Shown: positions 1-6,582, counted from the first letter of the stretch. The stretch is DNA of 14,756 bases from Verrucomicrobiota bacterium (GCA_023430565.1 JAEZAD010000352.1:1-14756), one strand, 5' to 3'. Notes: generated by a model not told the origin, from the sequence alone. A program made the numbers and translations.

Positions 1-2
1 TT

Positions 3-554
3 GTGCGGCCAACCGATGCGGTGCTGGACCTCGGTTGCGGCTACGGAGAATTCATCAACCACATTCGCTGTGGAAAAAAGTTCGGAATGGATCTGAACCC
101 GCGCTCTCCCGAATTTCTCGCCAAGGATATCATCTTCCTCCGCCAGGATTGCTCGACGCTCTGGGCGCTGCCGCCCGATTCGCTCGACGTCGTGTTCACC
201 AGCAATTTTTTCGAACACCTTCCCGATAAAAAGGCTCTGCGGGATACCCTTTTGGAAGCGCACCGTTGCCTGAAACGAGGCGGGCGACTTATGGCGCTCG
301 GGCCCAACATCAAATACGTGCAGGGCGCGTATTGGGACTTTTGGGACCACTTTCTTTGCCTCACCGAGATGTCACTGGGCGAGGCCCTGGAAAACAACGG
401 GTATCGCGTCACCCTCTCCCACGCCCGGTTCCTCCCCTATTCAATGGTGAACGCGCCCCGCTATCCTCTCGCGATGCTCCGTCTCTATCTCGCGGCGCCA
501 TTTCTCTGGCCGTTCTTCGGGCGTCAATTTCTCGTCGTGGCAGAGAAGGTCTAG
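3..554 (+). CDS. Class I SAM-dependent methyltransferase, 5'-truncated
   Basis: The gene is open to the left window edge, so about 184 C-terminal residues are visible. Motif I (VLDLGCGYGEF) lies only a few residues from the edge; full-length relatives have more sequence before it, so the true start is upstream and the GTG at base 3 is probably internal. An acidic residue after strand 2 (MDLNPR) would bind the ribose of S-adenosylmethionine. DVVFTSNFFEHLPD followed by CLKRGGRLMALGPN is the usual motif IV/V region of the Methyltransf_11 family. The C-terminus is hydrophobic (LRLYLAAPFLWPFF) and ends at TAG. Such proteins often lie in glycan or cell-surface clusters, but the upstream neighbours are outside the window, so the substrate is unknown. 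The family call is firm; any specific role would be a guess. Confidence 0.85.
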   Translation: MRPTDAVLDLGCGYGEFINHIRCGKKFGMDLNPRSPEFLAKDIIFLRQDCSTLWALPPDSLDVVFTSNFFEHLPDKKALRDTLLEAHRCLKRGGRLMALGPNIKYVQGAYWDFWDHFLCLTEMSLGEALENNGYRVTLSHARFLPYSMVNAPRYPLAMLRLYLAAPFLWPFFGRQFLVVAEKV

Positions 555-574
555 ACTAGATTCCGCAGCTCGCC

Positions 575-620
575 GGTCGGGGTGCCATCCCGACCCCATT
601 CGACCGTGAAGATCCGGTCG
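575..620. repeat. Two small adjacent hairpins between the methyltransferase and the release-factor-like gene
   Basis: GGTCGGG (575-581) pairs perfectly with CCCGACC (589-595) over a 7-nt loop, and CGACCG (601-606) pairs with CGGTCG (615-620). No T-run follows on either strand, so these are not convincing intrinsic terminators. They lie between convergent genes and may help end transcription or be a short palindromic repeat. The rest of 555-631 holds nothing I recognise. Confidence 0.4.
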
Positions 621-631
621 ACTCGCGCCCC

Positions 632-1027
632 TCACCCTTCCCCGCTCACCCGCCCCCGCGCGCCTTTGATCTTCGCGCGCCGCTTTTTCGTTTCGATCAT
701 CCGCACTTTCTGCGCGCGCGTCTTCGGCCGCTTCCGCCGTCGCTCCGCCTCGCGCGCCTGCTGCGCCGCCGCGCGTCGCTCACGCTCTCGCGTTTCCAAC
801 TTCCCGCACAGCTCGTCCCACGCCCGCTCGCGATTCGCCGCCTGCGACCGCTCCGCCTGACACCGCACCTCCACACCGCTCGGCCCATGCCGCAGCCACA
901 CCGTCGACGAGGTCTTGTTGATTTTCTGCCCGCCCGGCCCGCTCCCACGCACAAATCGCTCCTCCACGTCCTCCGCCCGCGCCCCGACCGCCGCCAGCCG
1001 CTCGTAAATTTGAGTTGGTAATGCCAT
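632..1027 (-). CDS. Small GGQ release-factor-like protein (probable ribosome rescue factor)
   Basis: This 131-residue protein holds the RF-1 domain signature GSGPGGQKINKTSSTVWLRH at residues 28-47, with the catalytic GGQ at 32-34. It then has SGVEV and a conserved RSQAANR. The GGQ loop triggers peptidyl-tRNA hydrolysis in the ribosomal peptidyl-transferase centre. The codon-recognition domains of RF1/RF2 are absent, so it should act codon-independently, as ArfB and the mitochondrial C12orf65 group do. The RSxxxNR motif and the SGV segment look closer to C12orf65 than to E. coli ArfB. The C-terminal half is a long charged helix ending in a basic tail (residues about 70-131, many Arg and Lys), which in ArfB-type factors enters the empty mRNA channel. 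The ATG is preceded by GGAG four bases upstream, which supports this start. It is divergent from moxR across a 154-bp spacer. Confidence 0.85.
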   Translation of the reverse strand: MALPTQIYERLAAVGARAEDVEERFVRGSGPGGQKINKTSSTVWLRHGPSGVEVRCQAERSQAANRERAWDELCGKLETRERERRAAAQQAREAERRRKRPKTRAQKVRMIETKKRRAKIKGARGRVSGEG

Positions 1028-1181
1028 CGCGCTCCGTTTCCTTTCGCGTTTCGTTTCGTCCTCAACACGACACTCGCCCCGCCCGCACGCAACCGCGTTT
1101 CGGCCACCGCGTTTCGTTCCGTCGGAAACATCTCCCTCTCCTCCCAGTCACACCCCGTCCGCTTCAGCTCCCTTTCAAAAC

Positions 1182-2144
1182 ATGATCACCGGATCCGCCT
1201 GGTCAGAAAAACTCCGCGCCGAAATCGCCAAGGCCGTCATCGGCCAGGACGCCGCCATCGAGCGCCTCCTCGTCGCCCTCCTTGCCAACGGCCACGTCCT
1301 CCTCGAGGGCATGCCCGGCCTCGCCAAAACCCTCCTCGTCAAATCCCTCGGCACCGCTCTCGGCGTCCAGTTCGAACGCATCCAGTTCACGCCCGACCTC
1401 CTCCCCAGCGACGTCGTCGGCACGATGATCTTTCAACCCAAAACCGGCGAATTCACCGCCCACCGCGGCCCCATCTTCGCCAACCTCCTCCTCGCCGACG
1501 AAATCAACCGCGCCCCCGCCAAGGTCCAAAGCGCGCTCCTTGAAGCCATGCAGGAACGCCAGGTCACCATCGGCGGCCAAACCCATCCGCTCCCGCGCCC
1601 ATTCTTCGTCATGGCGACGCAAAACCCGGTCGAACAGGAGGGCACCTACCCGCTCCCCGAAGCGCAAACCGATCGATTCCTCTTCAAGCTCCTCGTCGAC
1701 TACCCCTCCGCCGACGAAGAATCCTCGATGATGCAACGCTGGGGACAGGTCACGAAACAGCCCGCCCTCGCCGCCGCCTCCAGCGGCGAAGAACTCCTCC
1801 AGCTCCGCACGCTCGTCGATCAGATCCACGTCTCGCCCGCCGTCCAGGGTTACATCCTGTCACTCGTCCGCGCCACGCGCGCCCTCGCCGATCCCGCGCA
1901 AAAAGGAAAACGCTGGCTCACCTTCGGCGCCTCCCCCCGCGCCTCCCTCGCCCTTTACCAATCCGGCCGCGCCCTCGCCTGGCTCCGCGGCCAGGATTAC
2001 GTTTCGCCCGCGCTCATCCAGGAGCTCGCTCCCGAGGTCATGCGCCACCGCGTCGGCCTCACCTACGAAGCCGAAGCCGAGGAAATCAGCTCCGACAAAA
2101 TCATCGCCCAAGTCGTCGAACAGACGCCCGTCCCGGCAAAATGA
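1182..2144 (+). CDS. moxR: MoxR-family AAA+ ATPase, first gene of the Bat operon
   Basis: This 320-residue protein has the usual MoxR length. Residues 43-50 (GMPGLAKT) are the MoxR form of Walker A. LLLADE (102-107) is Walker B, followed by INRAPAKVQSALLEAMQE. MATQNPVEQEGTYPLPEAQ (144-162) contains the sensor-1 Asn (148), and R165 in TDRF is the probable arginine finger. The C-terminal half is the AAA lid, with GASPRAS and the VLxHRV-like MRHRVGL. MoxR ATPases are cytoplasmic hexamers thought to remodel or activate VWA-domain partners by ATP hydrolysis; here the partners would be the DUF58, BatA and BatB proteins downstream. No Shine-Dalgarno sequence precedes the ATG, but the protein begins at the expected distance before the VIGQ motif. 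The divergent spacer upstream should hold the operon promoter; I could not pick a convincing one. Confidence 0.95.
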   Translation: MITGSAWSEKLRAEIAKAVIGQDAAIERLLVALLANGHVLLEGMPGLAKTLLVKSLGTALGVQFERIQFTPDLLPSDVVGTMIFQPKTGEFTAHRGPIFANLLLADEINRAPAKVQSALLEAMQERQVTIGGQTHPLPRPFFVMATQNPVEQEGTYPLPEAQTDRFLFKLLVDYPSADEESSMMQRWGQVTKQPALAAASSGEELLQLRTLVDQIHVSPAVQGYILSLVRATRALADPAQKGKRWLTFGASPRASLALYQSGRALAWLRGQDYVSPALIQELAPEVMRHRVGLTYEAEAEEISSDKIIAQVVEQTPVPAK

Positions 2145-2169
2145 TCGCCGTCCTACTCGTGTCCTATCC

Positions 2170-2246
2170 GTGCTCATGCTCGTAATCGTGCTCGTGCTCG
2201 ACCGACTGCGGCCGCCGATCACGAGCATGAGTAAGATCACGAGCAC
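2170..2246. repeat. Long imperfect inverted repeat of GTGCTCGT-type units between moxR and DUF58
   Basis: The arms at 2170-2200 and 2216-2246 (31 nt each) are reverse complements with about six mismatches, separated by a 15-nt loop. Both arms are built from short units such as GTGCTCGT, CTCATGCTCGT and AATCG in a shuffled order, so the element looks like a degenerate simple repeat that became a dyad. It fills most of the 119-bp gap between the two coding regions. In mRNA it could fold into a stable stem and affect processing or the relative yield of the two cistrons. No T-run follows, so it is not a standard terminator. Confidence 0.75.
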
Positions 2247-2263
2247 GATTCCCAGATAACAAC

Positions 2264-3163
2264 ATGCCCGCGGAATCCTCCAACGCCAAATCCCCGCTCG
2301 CGCTCCTCCGCCAGCTCGAATGGCGCGTGCGCCACGCCGTGGAAAACGTCCTCTCTGGCGAATACCGCTCCACCTTTCGCGGACGCGGCATGGAATTCGA
2401 TCAGGTCGTCCGCTACGAATTCGGCGACGACATCCGCGACATCGACTGGAACGTCACCGCCCGCCTCGGCGAACCCTACCGCAAAAAATTCGTCGAGGAG
2501 CGCGAGGTCACGCTGCTCGTCGTTTTCGAAGACTCGCCGTCCCTCCTCTTCGGCTCCGGCGCCCAGTCCAAACGCGAAGCCCTCCTCGAACTCGCCGGCC
2601 TCGTCATGCTCCTCGGCGCCGTCAACCGCGACCGCGTCGGCTTCGTCTACGCCTCCCCCACCGGCAACCTCTTCCGCCAACCCGTCCGCGGCCGCGGCGC
2701 CATCCTCCATTCCGCCGCCACCCTCCTCGCCCAACCGCCACCCGCACTCTCATCTCTCAACCCTCAACTCTCAACTTTGCCCTGGCGCTTCCTCGCCCGC
2801 GCCGCCCCGAAACATTCCGTCCTCCTCTGGCTGAGCGATTTTCCCCCGCGCGAACAACCCGACGGCTGGCCCGTCCTCCAACGCCGCTACCAAACCATGG
2901 GCTTCCGCGTCGACGACCCGTGGGAACGCGAACTCCCGTCCCAGGACGCCATCGCCGCCTACGACCCCACCTCCGGCCGCCTCGTCACGCTCGAAGGCAG
3001 CGCCGCCGAACGCGCCGCGCACGCCCAATGGCGCGAACAACGCGACGCCTCCTGGCGCTCGCTCTTCCCCGCCCCGCTCAGCCGCCTCGTCGTCGGCACC
3101 GACGAAAACCGCCTCGACGCCCTCGTCCGCTTCTTCCACGCCCGCATGACCGCCGCGCGCTAG
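2264..3163 (+). CDS. DUF58 domain protein (VWA-like), MoxR partner
   Basis: This 299-residue protein carries the diagnostic DUF58 block at residues 39-67 (RGRGMEFDQVVRYEFGDD, then IRDIDWNVTAR) followed by GEPYRKKFVEEREVTL. DUF58 proteins are nearly always encoded next to moxR and are regarded as soluble or membrane-bound VWA-like clients of the ATPase. The segment after the block (LLVVFEDSPSLLFG, 84-97) aligns with the metal-site strand that usually reads DxSxS; here the first acidic residue is Glu 89 and the two Ser are kept. No transmembrane segment is obvious, so the protein is probably cytoplasmic. Residues around 164-173 (LNPQLST) are encoded by an inserted CTCAACY heptamer array. The start has no Shine-Dalgarno sequence, and the next in-frame ATG lies inside the conserved block. 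Confidence 0.92.
   Translation: MPAESSNAKSPLALLRQLEWRVRHAVENVLSGEYRSTFRGRGMEFDQVVRYEFGDDIRDIDWNVTARLGEPYRKKFVEEREVTLLVVFEDSPSLLFGSGAQSKREALLELAGLVMLLGAVNRDRVGFVYASPTGNLFRQPVRGRGAILHSAATLLAQPPPALSSLNPQLSTLPWRFLARAAPKHSVLLWLSDFPPREQPDGWPVLQRRYQTMGFRVDDPWERELPSQDAIAAYDPTSGRLVTLEGSAAERAAHAQWREQRDASWRSLFPAPLSRLVVGTDENRLDALVRFFHARMTAAR
2754..2777 (+). repeat. CTCAACY heptamer array inside the DUF58 gene
   Basis: This stretch is a run of the 7-nt unit CTCAACY, with cores CTCTCAACC, CTCAACT and CTCAACT. It is read as S-L-N-P-Q-L-S-T in a loop between the ILHSAATLLAQPPPA helix and PWRFLARAAP. The same array occurs at 4661 and 8126. It is in frame and adds no stop, so it appears to be a tolerated insertion. 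Confidence 0.85.
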
Positions 3164-3180
3164 CCGCCGCGCTTCGCGCG

Positions 3181-3383
3181 GAAGCTCCAACATCCAAGCA
3201 CCAAGCTCCAGAGAACCACCAAATTCCAACCACGCCAAAATCTCCTGTCATTCTGAGCGAAGCGAAGAATCCAGGTGCACGCCCGCCCTGATGTCCCACC
3301 TCCCGCCAGCATCCACCGCCACCTTTGGAGCTTTGCCTCCTTTGGTCCTTCACTGGAGCTTGGACCTTGGAGCTCGGAGCTTC
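3181..3383. repeat. Dyad repeat copy A (CCAAGCTCCA / TGGAGCTTGG) between DUF58 and batA
   Basis: The left arm at 3181-3230 contains CCAAGCACCAAGCTCCAGAG. The right arm at 3324-3383 contains the complement-type units CACTGGAGCTTGGACCTTGG and GGAGCTCGGAGCTT. The arms are about 95 bp apart, and the centre carries a copy of the unrelated TTCTGAGCGAAGCGAAGAAT repeat. The element ends about 12 bases before the batA start. Three other copies of the family lie at 4448, 5589 and 9209. Confidence 0.85.
3247..3273. repeat. TTCTGAGCGAAGCGAAGAAT repeat, copy 1
   Basis: The core is identical to copies at 6476 and 6556. Similarity to copy 2 continues for about 20 bases after the core (GTGC.CGCCCGCCC, then GATG). 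This repeat is widespread in bacterial genomes and is often mistranslated as HSERSEES. It lies inside dyad repeat A. Confidence 0.9.
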
Positions 3384-3394
3384 GGTTCGCCGCA

Positions 3395-4423
3395 ATGACG
3401 CCCTACACTTTCCACAGCCCCTACTGGTTCGCCGCGCTTCTCGCTCTCGCGCTTGTCCTCGTTTTGCGGCGAAACCGCCGCGTCCCCGTCCTCATCGTCC
3501 CTTTCGCCGCCGCCTGGCACCGCCCTTCGCTCGCCTCCGCTTCCCGCTGGCCCGTCGCTCTCGCGGTCACCGGCCTCATCCTCCTCATCGTCGCCCTCGC
3601 CCGCCCCCAGCGCATCGAGGACAAACGCGAGGTCAGCTCTCAAGGCTACGACATCATGCTCTCCATCGACCTCTCCGGCTCGATGCTGTCCGAAGATTTC
3701 GAGCGCGCCGGCGAACGCATCAACCGCCTCCAGGCGATCAAACCCATCATCCAGGCCTTCATCGAACGCCGCTCCACCGACCGCATCGGCATCGTGCTCT
3801 TCTCCGGCCGCGCCTACACCATGGCGCCGCTCACCTTCGATCACGACTGGCTTTCCCGGCAGCTCGAACGCATCAAGATCGGCCTGATCGAAGACGGCAC
3901 CGCCATCGGCGACGGGCTCGGCGTCGCCCTCACCCGCCTCGAACAAGCCAAACGCGAATCCGGCGGCCAGCGCCAGGGCGCCTTCGTCGTCCTCCTCACC
4001 GACGGCGCCAACAACCGCGGCTCCCTCTCTCCGCAACAATCCGCCGAACTCGCCCGCGCCCGCGGCATCCCCGTTTACACCATCGGCGCCGGCAAGGACG
4101 GCCTTGTTCATTTCCCGGTCTTCGACGACAAAGGCCGCAAGCTCGGCTATCGTCGCATCATGTCCGATCTCGACGAAGCCGCGCTCCGCGAAATGGCCGA
4201 AATGACCGGCGGTCATTTTTTCCGCGCCACCGAAACCGGCACCGTCGAGTCCGCCTTCCGCGCCATCGATCGCGCCCAGAAAATCGAATTCCAGGCCAAG
4301 AGCTACCTTCTCACCACCGAACTCTTCCCCTGGTTCGCCGCCCCCGGTCTCGCCCTCCTCACCCTCGCCGCTCTCCTCTCCCGCAGCCGCCCTCGCTCTT
4401 TCGCCGCCCCCGCCGCCGCCTAA
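3395..4423 (+). CDS. batA: BatA-like membrane-anchored VWA protein
   Basis: The protein has 342 residues, the usual BatA length. It has two N-terminal membrane segments (about 10-25 and 52-69), a VWA domain (about 84-295) and a C-terminal membrane segment (about 309-328). The metal-ion-dependent adhesion site is complete: DLSGS at 92-96, T169 in EDGTAIGDG, and D203 in LLTDGANN. FSGRAYTMAPLT and VYTIGAG are also typical. BatA proteins sit in the cytoplasmic membrane and work with BatB; the operon is linked to aerotolerance in Bacteroides and to stress and envelope phenotypes elsewhere, but the molecular activity is not settled. I chose the ATG at 3395 because residues from there (MTPYTFHSPYWF) match family N-termini; the 40 extra codons available upstream translate dyad repeat A. 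No Shine-Dalgarno sequence is near this ATG. Confidence 0.93.
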   Translation: MTPYTFHSPYWFAALLALALVLVLRRNRRVPVLIVPFAAAWHRPSLASASRWPVALAVTGLILLIVALARPQRIEDKREVSSQGYDIMLSIDLSGSMLSEDFERAGERINRLQAIKPIIQAFIERRSTDRIGIVLFSGRAYTMAPLTFDHDWLSRQLERIKIGLIEDGTAIGDGLGVALTRLEQAKRESGGQRQGAFVVLLTDGANNRGSLSPQQSAELARARGIPVYTIGAGKDGLVHFPVFDDKGRKLGYRRIMSDLDEAALREMAEMTGGHFFRATETGTVESAFRAIDRAQKIEFQAKSYLLTTELFPWFAAPGLALLTLAALLSRSRPRSFAAPAAA

Positions 4424-4447
4424 GTGCCATGATCCATTCTTCACTCA

Positions 4448-4506
4448 TTGGAGACTTCTTCCGATTGGAGCTTCTCTGGAGCTTGGATCTTGGAGCTTGG
4501 TGCTTC
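4448..4506. repeat. Dyad repeat copy B, single right arm, between batA and batB
   Basis: Only TGGAGCTTGG-type units are present (TTGGAGACTTC, ATTGGAGCTTC, CTGGAGCTTGGATCTTGGAG, then CTTGGTGCTTC), with no CCAAGCTCCA arm before them. It fills nearly the whole batA-batB spacer and ends five bases before the batB start codon, so it occupies the position of a ribosome binding site without providing a well-spaced one. Confidence 0.85.
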
Positions 4507-4511
4507 GACCA

Positions 4512-5609
4512 ATGACCTTCGCCCACCCCCATCTCCTCTGGCTCCTCCTCCTCCCGGCTGCCCTCTTCATCTGGGAGCTGACCCACCGTCGCCGCATCGC
4601 CGCCACCTCCGCCCCCTCCAAAATCCTCCAAGCCGAAGCCGGCCCCCACTCCCTCCGCCTCTCAACTCTCAACCCTCAACTCTCAACTCGCCGCGCCTCC
4701 GCGCGGCCCTGGCTCTTCCTCGGCCTTTCCTTCGCCCTCCTCGCCTCCGCCCGCCCGCAATGGGGCCGTCTCGAGGAACCCGTTTTCGACCAGGCCCGCG
4801 AAATCATCATCGCGATCGATCTCTCGCGCTCGATGCTCACGCCCGACGTCAAACCGTCCCGCCTCGACCGCGCCAAACTCCTCACCCAATCCCTCCTCGA
4901 GCGCCTCGACGGTGAACGCATCGGCCTGATCGTCTTCTCCGGCACCGCCTTCCTCCAAAGTCCGCTCAGCTCCGACTACGAGATCCTCCGCGAATTCCTC
5001 CCCGCGCTCGATCCCGAGTTTCTTCCCGAAGGCGGCACCAACTACGGCGCCCTCATCGACACCGCCCTCGGCGCCTTCGGCACCTCCACCGCCGCCGACC
5101 GCTTTCTTATCGTCCTCAGCGACGGCGAAGCCACCGAGGACAACTGGCGCGACCGCGCTGACGAACTCCGCGAAAAAAACATCCGTGTCCTCGGCCTCGG
5201 CGTCGGCACCGCCGCCGGCGCCATGATCCCCGACGGCTCCGGCGGACTCGTCAAAGACGACCGCGGCGCCGTCGTGCTCTCCAAACTCGAACCCGCCACC
5301 CTCCGCGAGCTCGCCGACATCTCCCAAGGCACCTACACCGACGCCTCCAACTGGATCGACCTCGCCGCCCTCATCGAGTCCACCGTCGAAACCGGCCGCA
5401 AAGGCGAGTTCGTCGAGAAAAACTCCGTCCGCCTCGTCGAACGTTTCCAATGGCCCCTCGGCCTCGCCCTCTGGTTCCTCCTCCTCAGCTACTACTACGA
5501 ATTCCCCGTCCGCCCCAAACCCCGCGAAATCAAACTCCACGCCGCTCCCGTAGCGGCGAGCGCCAGCGAGCTGACCGGCGAACTCGCCGGAAGCACCAAG
5601 CTCCAATGA
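4512..5609 (+). CDS. batB: BatB-like membrane-anchored VWA protein
   Basis: This 365-residue protein has the same plan as BatA: membrane segments at about 8-22 and 66-80, a VWA domain (about 97-295) and a final membrane segment at about 313-328. The metal site is DLSRS at 103-107, T176 in GGTNYG, and D204 in VLSDGEATED. BatB is the usual partner of BatA in the membrane. The ATG at 4512 follows repeat B and gives the normal N-terminus (MTFAHPHLLWLLLLP). Residues 50-59 (LSTLNPQLST) come from a CTCAACY heptamer array just before the second membrane segment. The last residues (GSTKLQ) are encoded by dyad repeat C, and the preceding AASASELTGELA comes from a low-complexity GCGGCGAGCG-type stretch, so the C-terminal tail of about 20 residues looks acquired from repeats. 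The stop overlaps the next start as ATGA. Confidence 0.93.
   Translation: MTFAHPHLLWLLLLPAALFIWELTHRRRIAATSAPSKILQAEAGPHSLRLSTLNPQLSTRRASARPWLFLGLSFALLASARPQWGRLEEPVFDQAREIIIAIDLSRSMLTPDVKPSRLDRAKLLTQSLLERLDGERIGLIVFSGTAFLQSPLSSDYEILREFLPALDPEFLPEGGTNYGALIDTALGAFGTSTAADRFLIVLSDGEATEDNWRDRADELREKNIRVLGLGVGTAAGAMIPDGSGGLVKDDRGAVVLSKLEPATLRELADISQGTYTDASNWIDLAALIESTVETGRKGEFVEKNSVRLVERFQWPLGLALWFLLLSYYYEFPVRPKPREIKLHAAPVAASASELTGELAGSTKLQ
4661..4688 (+). repeat. CTCAACY heptamer array inside batB
   Basis: There are four units of CTCAACY type, read in the same phase as in the DUF58 gene (L-S-T-L-N-P-Q-L-S-T). The insertion is in the cytoplasmic loop between the two N-terminal membrane segments, a place likely to tolerate extra residues. 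Confidence 0.85.
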
Positions 5610-5720
5610 CCAAGCTCCAGAGATCCTCCAATCTCCGACTTCCACCATCACGCACCACACGCCTGGTGCTTGGATTTTGGAGCTTCATTGGAGCTTGGAC
5701 TCTTGGATCTTGGAGCTTCG
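5589..5720. repeat. Dyad repeat copy C spanning the end of batB and the start of the BatC-like gene
   Basis: The left arm (5589-5641) has AGCACCAAGCTCCAATGACC and AAGCTCCAGAG. The right arm (5663-5720) has GGTGCTTGGATTTTGGAGCT, ATTGGAGCTTGGAC and GGATCTTGGAGCTTC. The arms are about 20 bases apart and could form a long imperfect hairpin. The element is entirely coding: it provides the batB stop, the overlapping ATG and most of the first 40 codons of the next gene. Confidence 0.88.
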
Positions 5721-6466
5721 CCGCCACCCCTTCGGCTCCCACTTCCGCACCACCACCGGAACCACCCGCCCTCTCTCGCATCGTCTCGCGCCTCTCAACG
5801 GCGGCGTCCCGTTCGGGCCGCGACTGGGCCGAGTTCGCCCGCGAAACCGTCACCTGGGGCTCCCGCCTCCAATCCTCGCAAGAACAAGTCCCCGAAGGTC
5901 CCGTCCGCGACGCCCTCACCGCCGTCGACCTCGGCTCCCAACTCGACCCGAAAACCGCCGACTGGCCCAAGCTCCGCCAGGAACTCGAAGCCCTCCTGCA
6001 AAAACCCGAAGAACCACCGCCTCAGGAAAACCAGGACCAGAAAAATCAGGACGACCAGCAAAAGCAGGATCAACAAAACCAGGATCCGTCGCAGGACCAG
6101 CAGCAGAAACAAAACTCCTCCGACCAGCAGCAAAACGAGCAACAACAGCAAAAAGACTCCGGCGAGAAACAGGATCCTCAAAACTCCGAAAACCAGCAGC
6201 AGAAGCAGCCGCCGGAAAACCAGGAAGACCAGTCCGCCTTCGGCGACATGGAGGAAAAGAACATCCCGCCCCCGCCCGAGGAAACCCAGCAGGTCGGCGG
6301 CGCCCCCGAGCGCAAGGAGGGCACGCCTCAACCCATCGACCCCAACCTCGCCCTCCCTCTCCAAAAGCTCGAACAGCTCAAAAATCAGGACTCCCCCGCC
6401 GAACTCTTCCAACTGATGGAAGACCCGTCGCCGGACACCCCCCGCAAAACCAAAAAAGACTGGTAA
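5606..6466 (+). CDS. Gln/Asn-rich signal-peptide protein in the BatC position
   Basis: The protein has 286 residues if the ATG overlapping the batB stop (ATGA) is used. Residues 1-18 are basic, 20-38 are hydrophobic (LVLGFWSFIGAWTLGSWSF), and SFAAT could be a signal peptidase site, so the body would be outside the cytoplasm. Residues 55-133 are mixed and probably helical. Residues 138-207 are a low-complexity run dominated by Gln, Asn, Asp, Glu and Lys. The C-terminus (249-286, LPLQKLEQLKNQDSPAELFQ, then a charged end KKDW) resembles the tail of BatC/BatB-type proteins. TPR repeats, usual in BatC, are not visible. Position, export signal and tail suggest a BatC counterpart, but homology is not proven. 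GTG or TTG codons inside the right arm of repeat C are alternative starts. Confidence 0.72.
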   Translation: MTKLQRSSNLRLPPSRTTRLVLGFWSFIGAWTLGSWSFAATPSAPTSAPPPEPPALSRIVSRLSTAASRSGRDWAEFARETVTWGSRLQSSQEQVPEGPVRDALTAVDLGSQLDPKTADWPKLRQELEALLQKPEEPPPQENQDQKNQDDQQKQDQQNQDPSQDQQQKQNSSDQQQNEQQQQKDSGEKQDPQNSENQQQKQPPENQEDQSAFGDMEEKNIPPPPEETQQVGGAPERKEGTPQPIDPNLALPLQKLEQLKNQDSPAELFQLMEDPSPDTPRKTKKDW

Positions 6467-6475
6467 CCTCCTTCC

Positions 6476-6502
6476 GTCATTCTGAGCGAAGCGAAGAATC
6501 CA
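6476..6502. repeat. TTCTGAGCGAAGCGAAGAAT repeat, copy 2
   Basis: The core is identical to copies 1 and 3 and starts nine bases after the BatC-like stop codon. The following GTGCCCGCCCGCCC matches the flank of copy 1. With copy 3 it makes a tandem pair about 80 bp apart in the spacer before batDE. Confidence 0.9.
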
Positions 6503-6555
6503 CGTGCCCGCCCGCCCGATGCTAACCGCCTCTAAATCCGCCCTCCCCACCTTCT

Positions 6556-6582
6556 GTCATTCTGAGCGAAGCGAAGAATCCA
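6556..6582. repeat. TTCTGAGCGAAGCGAAGAAT repeat, copy 3
   Basis: The core is identical to copies 1 and 2 and ends 17 bases before the batDE start. It is in frame with batDE and adds a spurious HSERSEES extension if an upstream ATG is chosen as the start. Confidence 0.9.

Noticed and set aside
575..595. Perfect 7-bp hairpin as an intrinsic terminator
   Set aside because: No T-run follows on either strand; kept only as a hairpin feature.
3350..4444. A 364-codon minus-strand frame opposite batA
   Set aside because: Gly, Glu and Ala-rich shadow of the batA codon pattern with no motif.
3325..4515. A 396-codon frame overlapping batA
   Set aside because: Product is dominated by Arg, Pro and His, the typical out-of-frame reading of C-ending high-GC codons; batA in the other frame has full family motifs.
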